Assembly: GCA_963921425.1 (NCBI GenBank) | Contig: OY992833.1 | Span: forward strand, 498,501 to 562,500 | Reading direction: 5' to 3' | Length of the DNA stretch: 64,000 bases | Source of the DNA: Dryas octopetala | Taxonomy: Eukaryota > Streptophyta > Magnoliopsida > Rosales > Rosaceae | Shown: piece after piece, positions 1 through 12,065 of the stretch | Position numbering within the stretch: position 1 is the stretch's first letter | How the letters are laid out: every line of letters begins with the position of its first letter | Position numbers and translations under genes: made by a program | The notes under the pieces: model-generated | What the model saw: the letters and a program-made list of their open reading frames with translations, nothing else | What the model was told of the DNA's origin: nothing | Databases searched by the model: none

Positions 1-3000
1 TGTTGTCTGGCTTTCCTTTCCTTCAAGGATTGTTCCCGCTCATCATAAAATTCAATATCATCTATGATAGATGTTTTCGCATCATAGTCATTGAAAATTT
101 TCAGAAGCTCAATACCTTGTTTCAGATTCACCTAATATATTTCATCAAAAAAGAAAATCTCAGGGAAATGTAAACTGTAAATCAGAAAAAAGAGACAAAC
201 CTAGACAAAGAAGTAAAAGGAATAGATTGAATGCATCATGTATGATATGTGTACTATAAAAAGAGTTAATAACTGGTATGTCAAGACTGAGATTGTCGTT
301 ATCAATACTACATACTAGATAGACCTTAGACCTGAAAAAAAACCCAGAACTGCAACCTGCTGGATGGAAAAACCAGTTTGGAAACCCTTCCTTTTAAAAA
401 CAGACCAGAGTTTGGAAAGCCATTCTTTCGGGTGACCCATAAGTTAACAATTTGTTCAATCACAACTGTATTCTGGTTGGGCAGAATTAAGGCTTCCCAA
501 CTCCAATTCAAACTTGGCTCGTTCATTCTTCAGTTAAACTGGCTATGACTTAATCCTACTGTACCACTACAAGCCACACTCTTCAATATATTATCTCATC
601 ACTCTCAAGGTTAAATTTTAACAGCCCATACATTCACAATTCTAAAACTTGAAAAGCCCAAGGCAGTTAATCAAAACCTATCAAATCTGAACATATGAAA
701 TTTCATTGAGCAACCAAAACTCCAATATACTGAGAAACATCATCCAAGACGGGGCTTCCTCTAGGGCCATGGTGGAAACAGAAACCTACTAAAAAATGTC
801 CAGGTATAGTTGAAAACAAAATCTAAGCTGAAAATGGAGATTTTGTTTCTAAATGGAAGGGACAGAAAGATGGAGAGAAATACGCTACCTCCTGACAATC
901 TCGGCTGTGAGTGACGGGCTTATTATCATTATTTTCAAGTAGAATGTGACGGAACTGAATGTTAGGAACATCCTTAATAATATGCCACTGAACTGGAAAT
1001 TGCCCACTCCACCTGTCTTGCTGCCAGTAATCAGCATCTTTCTCAAAATCTACAGGTCCAGCCATTTCGGCTACTCCGCAAAACTGTCCACTAGCATTAA
1101 CCTGTTGCAACCAACAAAATCTAAGAGGACTGACATAACTAAAAGGAAAGGTAGTTTAGATCATATCACCAACAAATATAGAATAATTCTAGCACAGGAA
1201 ACAAGTTTCTTATATGTACCTATAGTTTAAAAAAGAAAAAAAAAAAGTCAGTTTATTTCTTGGGCTGGCATGAAAATTCCTTCCTCAATGGGAAAGAGAT
1301 GGAAACAGAGGTGTACAGAAAGAATGTAATAAGGACTAGTGCAACACAAAGACCATGAATCCAGTCTTCTGTGAAAAGTTAAGTTGATTAAAACTTACAG
1401 AAAGCCTTCCTTTACTACCACCAACTGGGCTTTAGCCTTTTCTTCGTTCCCCCAATCAGGTAAAATAGAACCTCTAAGGTAAGATGACAGGGTTAAGTAA
1501 AATTCGAGAGTCAAAGAGATACCGAAATTTATCTCTTTCAGCACAATATAGAGAGGTGTGCCGGATAAGTACAAAAATTGACGATATCAAGCCACAAAAA
1601 AGCCTTTGGAGAACAGTTATTAGGTCAGAAGAATGAAATATAAAGGAATTTGCCTAACTTATTTTACTGAATCTCAGAGAGTGAAGCACTGATTTGCTTG
1701 CCACATCAAGACTTAGTTATCACCTGGCTCTTGATGGACATCAATACCCAATTAGCATCTTCATTCTACCTTATAATTTGTGGTGATGATATCAGTTATA
1801 TAATCCCACCCACTTTCAACTAGGATCACAGTTGCTCAAACAATTAGGAAGATAGGAACAGATTCTTCGAGTTATCCAAAGGAGCATACCGAAAAGAAGA
1901 GGAAGACTGGGCAGCTGCCTTTTATCCTCTTTGCCTCATGATAAGCAGCATCAAGTTTCTTGTTTCCATGGGGTGTGCTGGCCCAAACATTGTATTTAAT
2001 ACTTTTATGAACATTGTCCTCACTGAAAGACTTAATGATAAAGAACTTTGCATCCTCGTAATCTGTGACAAAATCCAGCTGGTTAAATGAATCAAGGTTA
2101 ATTCCAGAAGCAGATAGCTCCATTTTTCTAGCACTAGATGAAGATCCCTGGTCGGAAGCACTCTTGCCCTTCAGCTTTGAAGCCCTTGGTCCTCGATTAC
2201 GATCATTGAAGATATCATGTGAATTATTAAGGACACAAATTGAATCCCAGTCCCTCTCTCTTCTTCTGCCCTTGTCAATAGTTGGTCGGTTCCGGTCATT
2301 ACCAAACGAATAAGAAAGGGAAGCACCACCAAAGTTAGAGCTCTGATAAGAACTACCATGGGGGTAGCGTCCACTAAAGGAACTTGATACCAATCCATAT
2401 CCATGCATTGGTCTCTGTTGATGAGAAATCTGAAATTCAATAATAGATCTGTAAGCCATCCCCATAAAAATTGCAACCAGCTGGCACAGCTAGGATAACA
2501 GTTTAAAAAGAGAAATATACACTTGATATAGGAAAAACATAAAAATTAATGTATAAATAATGATCAACAAAGTCTGTACATTTTATTTTGAATATAAAAC
2601 CCCAAATTGAGATGCAGTTAGAGCAAAGGTTCCAAATCTTATGAGCATTAGATGATTTCCAAGTATGGTTAAAATTCAAGTATTCAAGAAAACATTGACC
2701 CATAGATGGACACCATCTGTGTCTTAGCTGACTGGCAGCATGAGAATAGTATTTACTAAGAATACATCAGTCATCTAAATCTTGTAGTACTAGGACCTTT
2801 TAAGAAAAAGAAATACATTATGTTTTATTACCTTTTAATCTAGACGCCTGGTAAAAGAAAATAACAATAACTGATTTGGTTTGTTTGGCTTCTTACGTAA
2901 CCGATTTTACACTAAACTTAATCTACCACACTCCTTTAATTGTGAATCACAGTCCTCATGATACTCTCAAAAGAAGAAGAAAAATATTAGGTAAAAGGAA

Positions 3001-6000
3001 AATTATACATCAATACACGTCAGAGAGAGAGAGAGAGCGAGGAATAGAGGCTTCAAATCTGAAAGAATACCTATACAACTCACATGCTCAACTGGACATT
3101 CTAAGGTTGTATCAGCAATAACAGATACCATTTCTGCAAACAGGGATTCATATAAAACTTTTATTATAAATCTTTTTGCAAGAGCAACTGATATATTGGC
3201 CAGTGTTTGTACTTAAAGCCAGGAAAACAATCGCACATCAATTGTAATTAACCTTGACCCATTATTATCTCTTTTCTTACAACAAAACCCATATCCTTTC
3301 AAAGAATATATGATTTGGGCGCCCATATGGTGTGGGTACAAAATGATGCTTTATCCCTTTGAGAAGTGCAATGATCACCACCCGTGCCAACAATCATGGT
3401 AAGAACAATAGTAATCATGATAGGAACAATAACAACTACAATGCTGACCAGAACATCAGCATGCTCCCTATACTGAAAATATATAAATATGAACAAAGTT
3501 GTGCTCATATGTCAAGTTCTAACAACAACAATAATAATAACAGTTTTGCAATTTTTCTAGTCTAGGAACATCTCTTTATTAGGGATGACAATAGTGAATG
3601 TTAAATGAAAACAAACCTGCCCAACGTTGTGTTCATATGATCCAAGTATGCCCATTGGCTGAGGATAAATTGCTGGAGATGCTAAAGGACTAGAACCAAG
3701 ATTTCCGGACAGATCTCCTCCACTAAATGATCTAAAGTTTACCAAGTACCCTGATCCTGGCCCAAAGGCCATGTTGTCAGTGCTACTACTTTCTGACGTC
3801 ATCAGCTCAGTTGGTGAAACCGGAATAGCTGAAGTAATATGAGACACACTTGGAGGAGATGGTTGAGGGTAATAAGATGGAGAGAAAGGGACCTGCTGTG
3901 TTGAATAAAGTTGCCCATCTACCATTACAGAAGGCAAAGGTGTAGCAACTGGTGAATATTGTCCATATGCCATTTCAGGATTGAAGCCATAACCAGTGTG
4001 AAACATAAGAGATGGGTTATCATTGTAGATGACCTAAATAGTCATTAGGAAAAAAAACAAAAAAAGTTAAGTTTGACTTGAAAGAAAATCTGAAGAATTG
4101 CACAAGTGAGAGATTATACTCACTGGTGATACAACATGCATTCCATCAGCATTAAGATATTGAGGATACCCATCCCAAGTAACAGTGCTACTGCCATAAC
4201 CTGAAACAGACCGAACTTTAAAATATACTTCCTTATGATTTTAATTCTACATTATGTGAAGAGTAGCATAAGATTGTTATCACTTATCATCATCAAAAGC
4301 TTGTCACATTGATACTGAATAGAATTATTGACAGGTCAACATCAAATAGAACCATGATATTTGAAACATAGGGCACGAAATTCCAGAAAAAATAAAAACA
4401 AAAGAGTTATGCAAAGTTATCTAAATTGCAATGGCTTGATGTGCAAGGAAAATGTCAGAACACTTGAGGTTTTTACAGGAATCAGACCAATAGCTTACAT
4501 CAACCACCATTATTTAAAGCTTCTTAATCCTCCTAAATCAATGACAGCAGAAAAGGGACGAGAAACTAACCGCCATATGAAATGCTCCTTTCATGAGATG
4601 CATACAAATTGTGTGGATGGGTGGTGCTAAGTTCTCCACCGACATCTGAAGACTTGGGTTGTTCTATGGCATCACTTGAAGGCCCTATGATGACTGCAGC
4701 CGGAGAAGGATTCGCTGAAACAATCCTTTCATCTTTGGGCGAAAGTGGCTGATAATAAATTACAAATGAAGTGCTAAAAGACACATGTACCTAAGCCTTC
4801 TAAAATACATAGAAACAAATACAAGAGACAACATTCTTAAGGAATATACAATCAAGTACCTGCTCTTTCATGATATCTGGCTTAACAGGTCTCTCTCCTG
4901 CATCAAGAATTGAAAATGTTCAGTGTCTCAGTAGAACACAAGAAGCACAGACATTACAAAAAAACTGGAAATCGAAGGCATATACTAAAAAGATGAAAAA
5001 TAAAAATAAACAAGGTCTACCCCTGCACACATCCAACACTCCACACTCACAAAGGATAGGGACACTATCACATGAAGATTGTTCAAACCCATGGGTATAA
5101 CTTGCCCCTATAAAACATGCTTGTAAGAAAAGGGTGCCCGAGAGTTCAAATACCAGTTAGCCAAGATGTTCTATTTTTCCAATGTGGGATATTTGGATTG
5201 CAACATACCACTACACTTTCCAAGGTCAACATCCTCATTGACCCATTCTATCTAAATTGGCCCATTCATAGCCCTATCCCCTCTTAGTCAGCTTCACTCA
5301 CCAGTGGTAGCCCTCTCCACTTAGATAGCTTCACTCATTCAATGATAGCCCTTTCCTCTCTTCAGTACCTTCACTCAACAATGGTAACTCTTTCATTTGT
5401 TGGGTAGCTTTACTTACTAACCAATGCAACCTATAAGTTTCCCCTCTATTGGACTCTAGTCCAATCGCATGGTGAAACTTGCTACCAATTGTTAAAACCC
5501 GTTGATAATACTAACCCCTGAAAACCAGCTTACAAGGAAAAGGTGCCCAAGAGCTCATATATTAGCCCCATATGTCTACTTTTCAACATGGGATATTTGG
5601 ATCGTAACACAGACACACATGCAAACATGAAAAATAACACAAAATACAAGGGCAGCAATATTCATGTATTAGCAATATTGATTAAGTGCAAAAAACCACA
5701 TCACGTGCCAAGAGGAAGAAGGTGGAGATCTGAATACGACCACACATGTTCTTTAATCAAACTATTCTCTGTTAACTCTAATCTAGATCATCCTCTTCTA
5801 ATGCACCAATTGTTAACAATAAAGAGGGCTTCTTACTATTTCAGCTACTTCTTTGCAGCATACTTTAAAACCCTAACTCATACAGCACCAACTACATTAC
5901 TATCTCAGCCGTCTGGGCACGGTAAACGTACAAAAAAAACACAAAACTCTATCTTAGGGTTCGGGGGATCAAGTATCACCTAAAACACAAAGGAAACCCC

Positions 6001-6332
6001 ATGTTTTGTTCGAAGAGAATGTGACCAGAAACATAGTGCATTCCGCACCTTTAATGCTTAAAGCTACATTGCACAGTGACCCAACAAGGAATTCTCATCA
6101 AAACAAAGAAAAACACAATCTGGGATCACCAAAATTCACATAAAGGACAAGAAAACACCACCAACCCACACATTCTTATTGCAATAACAGCAAAAGGAAC
6201 AAAAAATAAAGATGGGTGTTGCACAAGTACTCACAAAATCAATAAAAACAGCACATAACATCAAATTTCTGCCCAAAAGAGAAAGATACCAGTGGAGACG
6301 ATTCGATCTTGGTCGTCCCGATGCTTGTCCAT
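1..6332 (-). CDS. YTH-domain (ECT-type) m6A RNA reader, 3' end cut by window edge
   Basis: Cytosolic reader that binds N6-methyladenosine in mRNA. Exons read on the minus strand: 6332-6290, 4897-4860, 4748-4571, 4200-4124, 4033-3617, 2429-1890, 1101-889 and 131-1. All junctions are GT-AG, and the first seven exons sum to 502 whole codons. Residues 1-370 are low-complexity, rich in Ser, Pro, Gly and Tyr, as in ECT proteins. The YTH domain starts near residue 375 ([20 protein letters not shown]) and keeps the three tryptophans of the methyl-adenine cage at about 400, 457 and 462. The last visible exon matches the end of the domain ([20 protein letters not shown]). The start is the first ATG of exon 1 ([10 protein letters not shown]). 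Nothing looks broken. Which of the ECT paralogues it is I cannot tell. Confidence 0.93.
5093..5610. repeat. Pair of ~110-bp direct repeats in intron 1 of the YTH gene (TRIM-like)
   Basis: Two similar stretches, about 5093-5205 and 5500-5606, each containing versions of 'ggtgccc(g/a)agag' and 'gggatatttggat'. They flank about 290 bp. Short direct repeats at this distance suggest a small non-autonomous LTR (TRIM-like) fossil, but no clear ends or primer site were seen, so the class is a guess. Confidence 0.4.
5269..5422. repeat. Degenerate minisatellite, ~38-40 bp unit, four copies
   Basis: The motif 'tagccct.tcc' recurs at 5269, 5308 and 5345, and degenerates to 'taactctttc' at 5385. Each is followed by a version of 'cttcactca'. 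It lies between the paired direct repeats inside YTH intron 1. Confidence 0.6.
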
Positions 6333-6547
6333 AATTCCAAGATCTAAGAGAAGCCGCTACGAACAAAAGAAAATTGAGTACCGAAATATATTTATTATTA
6401 TAACAAAGAACTGAAAGCGAAAGAAAGGAAGAGAATGCTTGAGGGAAGAGGGGGGTTTTGGTATTTTGAAAAAGGAAAAAATAAAAATAGAAGAGGGTTT
6501 TAGGTTTCATGTAAATAAAGTACGATTCTATTATCTTATGTATATGT
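6333..6547 (-). promoter_or_regulatory. Presumed 5' leader and proximal promoter of the YTH gene
   Basis: About 215 bp between the YTH start codon and the hAT insertion. Read on the minus strand it is pyrimidine-rich close to the gene, typical of a plant 5' leader. The transcription start is not determinable from sequence. The hAT element cuts off whatever promoter lay further upstream. Confidence 0.4.
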
Positions 6548-6880
6548 AACTAGTCTAGGGATGGCAATGAGAATGGGTGGGGATGGATATGTAAGATCCA
6601 TACACATAACCGAATTTGTTTTTAATCCCTCTATCCACCCAATTCTCGGATTGTTCAATTTGGGGTCCAATTTTCTCTCCATTCTCTTAGACTAATTCCT
6701 TAACACTTTCTTATTTTTGAGTGAGGTCTAAAAATATTGTCTAGATGTTTTTAATTTCAAAAATATCTAATATTATCCTTAAATTAATGATATTTAAATC
6801 TTAATATTATCCTAGTTTTATATATCTTAATATTATTATATTATAATATCTTAATATTATCATAAAATTAACTGTGGGAC

Positions 6881-7325
6881 TTAAATTATATAAATCTAAT
6901 AAAAATGTATTAGCCCACAAAATAGAAAATAATCAAACAAGGAAAAAATTTTTGTATGAGTACATTTCAATTGTACCAATCGATCGATGATTTGTCGGCA
7001 TTTATGTTATGCTTTAGCTCCGAGATTTTGGACACCACCAAACTCATTCTATCCCCTAAAAGGGGATAAGGTGAAAAGATGAGAATTTATCCTTAAAACT
7101 CGAGAAAGGAATCAACATGGCTGAGAGATCGGCGGCGAAAACCGAGCGTTCAGATCAGGTGCGCATGTTTGTTGATGCGCACCTAATCAAATATATATAT
7201 ATATATATATATCAACCAAGGTATTGGTACAATTGAAATGAACCTATTTATACTTTTTTTCTTACTTGTTTGATTATTTTCGATTTGTGGGTTAATGCAT
7301 TTTTTTTATATTTGTATAATTTAAA
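6881..7325. repeat. Long inverted repeat nested in the hAT element
   Basis: The arm 6881-6980 pairs with 7222-7325 read in reverse; shared blocks include 'aaaataatcaaacaag' and 'catttcaattgtaccaat'. The loop contains an (AT)n tract at about 7191-7213. It may be a separate foldback insertion or an internal palindrome of the hAT itself; I found no target duplication for it. Confidence 0.65.
7154..7187. other. Short hairpin, perfect 10-bp stem
   Basis: 'aggtgcgcat' at 7157-7166 is followed after 8 bp by its exact reverse complement at 7175-7184, and the stem extends outward with one mismatch. It sits in the loop of the larger inverted repeat. Role unknown. Confidence 0.6.
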
Positions 7326-8184
7326 CGGATATTATTTTTTATTCTTTTAAATTATAAAACATAAAAACTAGATAATCTTGAATGTTTTAATTAAAAAATG
7401 TAAAAATTAAACATGTCCTAACGGAAATTATCTTTCATAATTTTTAAAACTAATTCATATTAATTATCTTAATTTTAAGAGATAATATGAGTCAAAAATT
7501 GTAAAAAGTTCATTTTTTGAACCTTAGCCTTAAAAATTGGATTTAAGTACAAATATAAATTCCTATAAGGTTTTAATCTGAATGAACTTCCAAAATTGGA
7601 CTACTTCTAATTAACTGATTCAGGAATTCCCCGTAGCCATATCCGCGGGGGAATGAGATCCACGTCCTCCCCATCCTCTAATCCGCTCCATTAGTTAAAA
7701 TATTTTATTTTTTAACAAATAGATTTTACTTTAAAAACACATAATATAGCTAAAGAAAAAAAAAAAATCATACTTGACCAAAAAAAAATATAGTCCAAAA
7801 ATAGTTGTATTTTTATATATTGGTAATATAAAATATTATAGAAAATGAAAATATTATAATATATTTTTTATATTAATAATATTATAAAAATAAAAATGAA
7901 AAATATATATATTTAATTCAGGCGGGTTTGGGGATGGGGATTGTAATACCATCCCCGTTTGTACCCTATTGGGTATTTTCAAAAAATCCCCAAATCCATA
8001 CCCATATCTGTCACGTTCGATTTGGGTAACCACGGGTACCTAAATCCACTGTTTTTATTGTCATCCCTAAACTAGTCTCTGCATGTCCATTGGTTTTTTT
8101 TTTTTTTTTTATTGTTATACATTAAATTTTCTTTTTCCAAGGGTAAGAAAAAAAAAATTTAGCAAGATCAATAAATTTTTTTTT

Positions 8185-8362
8185 TGTTCAATTACATTTA
8201 CATCCAACAACTATAAGGTTCATTTCAAGTTGGCTCACAAACTATAGAATATTACAAATTCTCTCATTAACTAACAAAAATATACGGAATGGTCCATTCG
8301 TTAGGGATTTCGTCGAAGGAACCGTTAAGTATCACGCTAGACGTACGTAGTTCACTTTGCAT
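8185..8362. repeat. Left arm of an inverted pair flanking the 8.4-17.1 kb nest
   Basis: Matches 17068-17255 in inverted orientation over about 180 bp; shared blocks include 'catttcaagttgg', 'gaatggtcca' and 'gttagggatt'. The arms could be the terminal inverted repeats of one large DNA element holding the whole nest, or two opposed copies of a dispersed repeat. I could not find clean ends or a target duplication. Confidence 0.65.
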
Positions 8363-9206
8363 TTTTAATGATGTGGCATTGATTGGTAGAGGACAAAAAT
8401 GGGTTTGACCTGAAAATAATTTCCCGCTCATTCCACAACAATACGTGGCACCTAACTCTAACATGGGCCATGTGAAACCCGAAAATTTTCTAAATTTATT
8501 TTGGGATTTTTCTAAATTATTTGGCGGAAAATCCTATTTTTCCACCATGGACTTTAATTTGTGGACCAACTTTAACTAGAGTTTTGACCCAAGTTAGACC
8601 TTGGAATGGTAGTACTTTTACCCATGAACACAACGGTGCAAGTCAATATTATCCCAAGTCCGGAAGATTATTTTATGAATTTTCCAAGTTTCCTTTTTCT
8701 TTAAGTTATTTTATAGAGCTTTAATTCTCTGAAATTTTTCCAAGGGCAAATTGGTTATTTGAGCCCATAATTAAATAGTACTAGTCATCCCGAGTCCATT
8801 GTATTTCTCATGATATTTTTTCAAGTCTCAAGCTAGTTTTGGTAAATTTTTGAAGTTAAGAAAATAAAGAAAGTTAACTCAGTGTCACGTAGCGCACCGT
8901 GGTTGGACGACGTGCCTTGACTTAAACCCATCTCGTTTCCCTCTCTTCTGGGCTGCACCTTCCCACTTTTTTGTGGAAAGCCCACTATATTTTTGAAGCC
9001 CAAATGACCCAACAAAAAGAACACTCTAGATCCTTTATTTTTGGAATTAATTAATTCAAAAATAAATTATTTTTGGATCTAGATTCTTCCACTAAATCCT
9101 AGCCATTCATCCTAAATCAATCCTAGCCATTGAGTCTATCCTCACTCACCTATAAATGCCCCTCCTTTCCATCATTTTCATTCATACCATCTTTTGAATT
9201 CTATAG

Positions 9207-9208
<2 letters not shown>

Positions 9209-9254
<46 letters not shown>
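9209..9254. repeat. (TC)n microsatellite
   Basis: Uninterrupted CT dinucleotide run inside LTR B, at the same relative place as CT-rich sequence in the related LTR at 57978-60596. Confidence 0.95.
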
Positions 9255-10035
9255 AGATCAAATAGAAATTTTTCTAATTTGATCATAGCCTGAGTTCTAG
9301 AAGTCTGATTGGCGAGCCGTTTTCGCCTACATGTTCGTAGAGCCGAGCCCCACCTTTTAGAGTCGAAATTTCGCATAAATTAAGGGTCCTTCTGGTAATA
9401 TTTTACAGAATAATTTTCTAAAAACTGTATTGTAAAATGAAAATGATAAATTAAATTTTGCATTCTCAAAATATGAGAAGGTGTCTGATAGCGTAATTGA
9501 AAAACAATTATATAAAACAAAAATAATGAAAACACATTTGATATTAACCAATTATTACAATCAAATAATTATATTCACAAAAGATATTAATTATAAATTA
9601 TTATTAATCAATTTCATAAAATATATAATTAAAAAAGAAAGAAGTTTCATAAAACCCAACCTACCTCGGCGGCGCAACTACCTTGGAGGTGGAAGAGTTG
9701 TTGGTGTGAGACCCCGTATTTTTCAAAGATTTATTTTAAATATTTTGAGAATTTATTTTAAGGATTTTGAAAATTTATTTGGAAATTAAAAATGTTTTAA
9801 TTTAATTTTAATTTTTGTTTTAAATTGGGCTTGACCCAAAAGTTGACTTTTAATATTAGTGGGCTTTTGTTTTTCACTTTGAGCACATTGGATAGGTTTC
9901 GAGTTCACAAGTTCGTATACACGAAGCACGTGTAAATCGGAGTTACGGTTTGAAAGTTGCAGGCATTTGAAGTAAAGGGCAATTTTGTAATTTGTACCAA
10001 AGGGGTTTTAAAACACAAATTCAGATTTTAATTAA

Positions 10036-10040
<5 letters not shown>

Positions 10041-10100
<60 letters not shown>
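10041..10100. repeat. (TC)n microsatellite
   Basis: About 60 bp of CT repeat within LTR E, directly upstream of the GC-rich stretch. Confidence 0.95.
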
Positions 10101-10103
<3 letters not shown>

Positions 10104-10350
10104 TTCGCCGATCTGCCACCGACGCGTCCGGCGGCGGATGGGCTAGGTTTTTGGCCCACGAACCTCGCATCTTCCTCCTCTATCTACCCTCGGTCGCCGA
10201 TCTTTCATTCGAGCCACCACCGTGACGAATCGACGCGATGACGGAGAGAAGCTCTCGTCGGCGATCTCGCTTTTCCGTCCACGACGCAACTCCGGACCAC
10301 CTAGGTTGTCTTCCTCTCATCATAGCGAGTCCACCCTTGGCCTTCCCTGG

Positions 10351-10584
10351 CTTCGACGACCCCCCACGGCGGCGAATCAAAGCTCCAAGGCCGGCGACTT
10401 CCAGCCAGTTCTCCGGCGAATCCGACGCCCGTTTCCGTTGAGTGAGGTACCCAAATTGATCTTCTGGCTTCAACGACCCCTCAAGGCGGCGAATCAAAGC
10501 TCCAAGGCCGGCGGCTTCCAGCCAGTTCTCCGACGAATCCGACGCCCGTTTCCGTTGAGTGAGGTACCCAAATTGATCTTCTCT
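10351..10584. repeat. Direct duplication of 117 bp within LTR E
   Basis: 10351-10467 and 10468-10584 are near-identical. Both start 'cttc(g/a)acgac' and both contain 'ttgagtgaggtacccaaatt'. The repeat thus duplicates a possible splice donor (ag|gtaccc). Confidence 0.85.
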
Positions 10585-11809
10585 CTCTCCTCTACATGTT
10601 TCTGTACTTTGTTTGACTCAATTACCACTAGAATAGACAAACCTTGTTTGAAGCTCATAGCCACCGCGGGTTCCTCCGCGTGTGGTGGCCGGGTTAAGCT
10701 GTTCTCACTCAATTTCTGTCCTATTTCCATCTATTTGTTGCGTGTGAGTTGTTGAACTGAATTTGGGCTTGTTTTGGATTGCATTTCTCGACCCAAGTCA
10801 TGTTTTGCCGCTACCACAGCCAGCTCTGCCACTGGTGGCGGCGGGTTGATGGTTACTTGTCCCTATTCTACCCAATTGAAATCCTAGAGGCCAATTCCAG
10901 GTTCCCGTAAAGTTTTGGTGAGTGTTTGTGTGTTGTTTGGGGCTGGGCAGCCACCGTGTGTGGTGGTTATCGCCTGTTTCGGTCGTTGAACGGCCATTTA
11001 TGAATCCTTTTGTATTTGATTGGTTGTTTGGTCTTAACAGGTTCACGAGCTCAGAAAATCTCATTTCCGATGGTGTTATGCTACCAGATTTGATATCCGA
11101 GCAATGGCGACTTGAAGGGCATTCCGGTCATTTCACGTGGTTGCACTGTGAGTGAAACTTATCTGGTTATATTGTTGAGTACCGTGGATGAATTGTCTGT
11201 TTTGTGTAATTTGTTGCTTATGTTAGAGGAGCCTAAGTGTAGGATTTGAATCACGAGAATGTAGTGACGAGGATTTGAGACTAAGGGATTAATTGGGAAT
11301 TATAGAGATGTTATGACAATAATTGCTGATTAGAAAAGAAATGTTTATTGTCAAGGTAAATGAATGAGGATTAGACAATTATTATGCAGAATGATCAAAT
11401 TAATTATTGAGGAAGTATTTGTATGATTTGAATGGCAAACAAGTGAGAGGTCGTGAGTAGGAATCAATTTCGGAAAGAATTTAGTATAGCTCGGGGTAGA
11501 CTGAGTGAATCTTTGGTTTTCAAAATGTTTTGCACATTTTATAATTCAACTATTTTCTTGATTTAATTGAGTATGAATAGTTTCTGGAAATGGTTTTTGG
11601 TATTATTTTGGGAAAGTTTATTATCAAATTTTAATCCTTTGGAAATGATGTGGATCTAGCAGCTTTCATGATTTGAGAATGATTTATTTTAACGGATTTA
11701 TTGAAAGAATTATATTTTCAGTTTTTATCTGGATGAGTATTTCTGAGATGTGGTTTATTGAGATATCCAAAAGCAGTTTCAAACTGCCATATTAGTACCC
11801 CCCATCAGC

Positions 11810-12065
11810 AGATATAGAATTGCTCTGCACTCACCTAGAGATGACTCGGCCATGTATGACCAACATTATATATTGTTCTGCACTCACCTCGAGATAACTC
11901 GACGATGTATGACCAGCATTTGCTCTGCACTTGCCTAGTTGGCGGTGTATGACCAGCATGACATATTGCTCTGCACTTGCCTAGTCGGCGGTGTATGACC
12001 AGCATCACATATTGTTCAGCACTTGCCTAGAGATGACTCGGTAGTGTATGACCAGCAGTTCCCCG
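11810..12065. repeat. Tandem array, ~40-65 bp unit, five copies, in LTR E
   Basis: The phrase 'gctctgcact.gcct' or a variant, followed by 'gtatgaccagcat', is repeated five times with variable spacers. Similar short arrays sit elsewhere in this LTR family. Confidence 0.8.

Larger units (their letters stand above)
6556..8069. mobile_element. hAT-superfamily DNA transposon, non-autonomous
   Basis: The ends are TAGGGATGGCAAT and, inverted, TAGGGATGACAAT. They are bordered by a perfect 8-bp target duplication, aactagtc, at 6548-6555 and 8070-8077; 8 bp is the hAT length. Length is 1514 bp. No transposase is visible. The subterminal parts near both ends carry 'gggtatggat'-like sequence seen in many plant hAT relatives. 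It holds a second inverted-repeat structure (6881-7325). Confidence 0.85.

Noticed and set aside
1872-2465. Single-exon reading of the YTH middle part as a separate protein starting MGMAYRS
   Set aside because: The first residues come from intron sequence; the acceptor at 2430 and donor at 1889 join it into the YTH gene.
9992-10225. Open frame with a long SLSLSL run
   Set aside because: It is the translation of a (TC)n microsatellite in LTR E.
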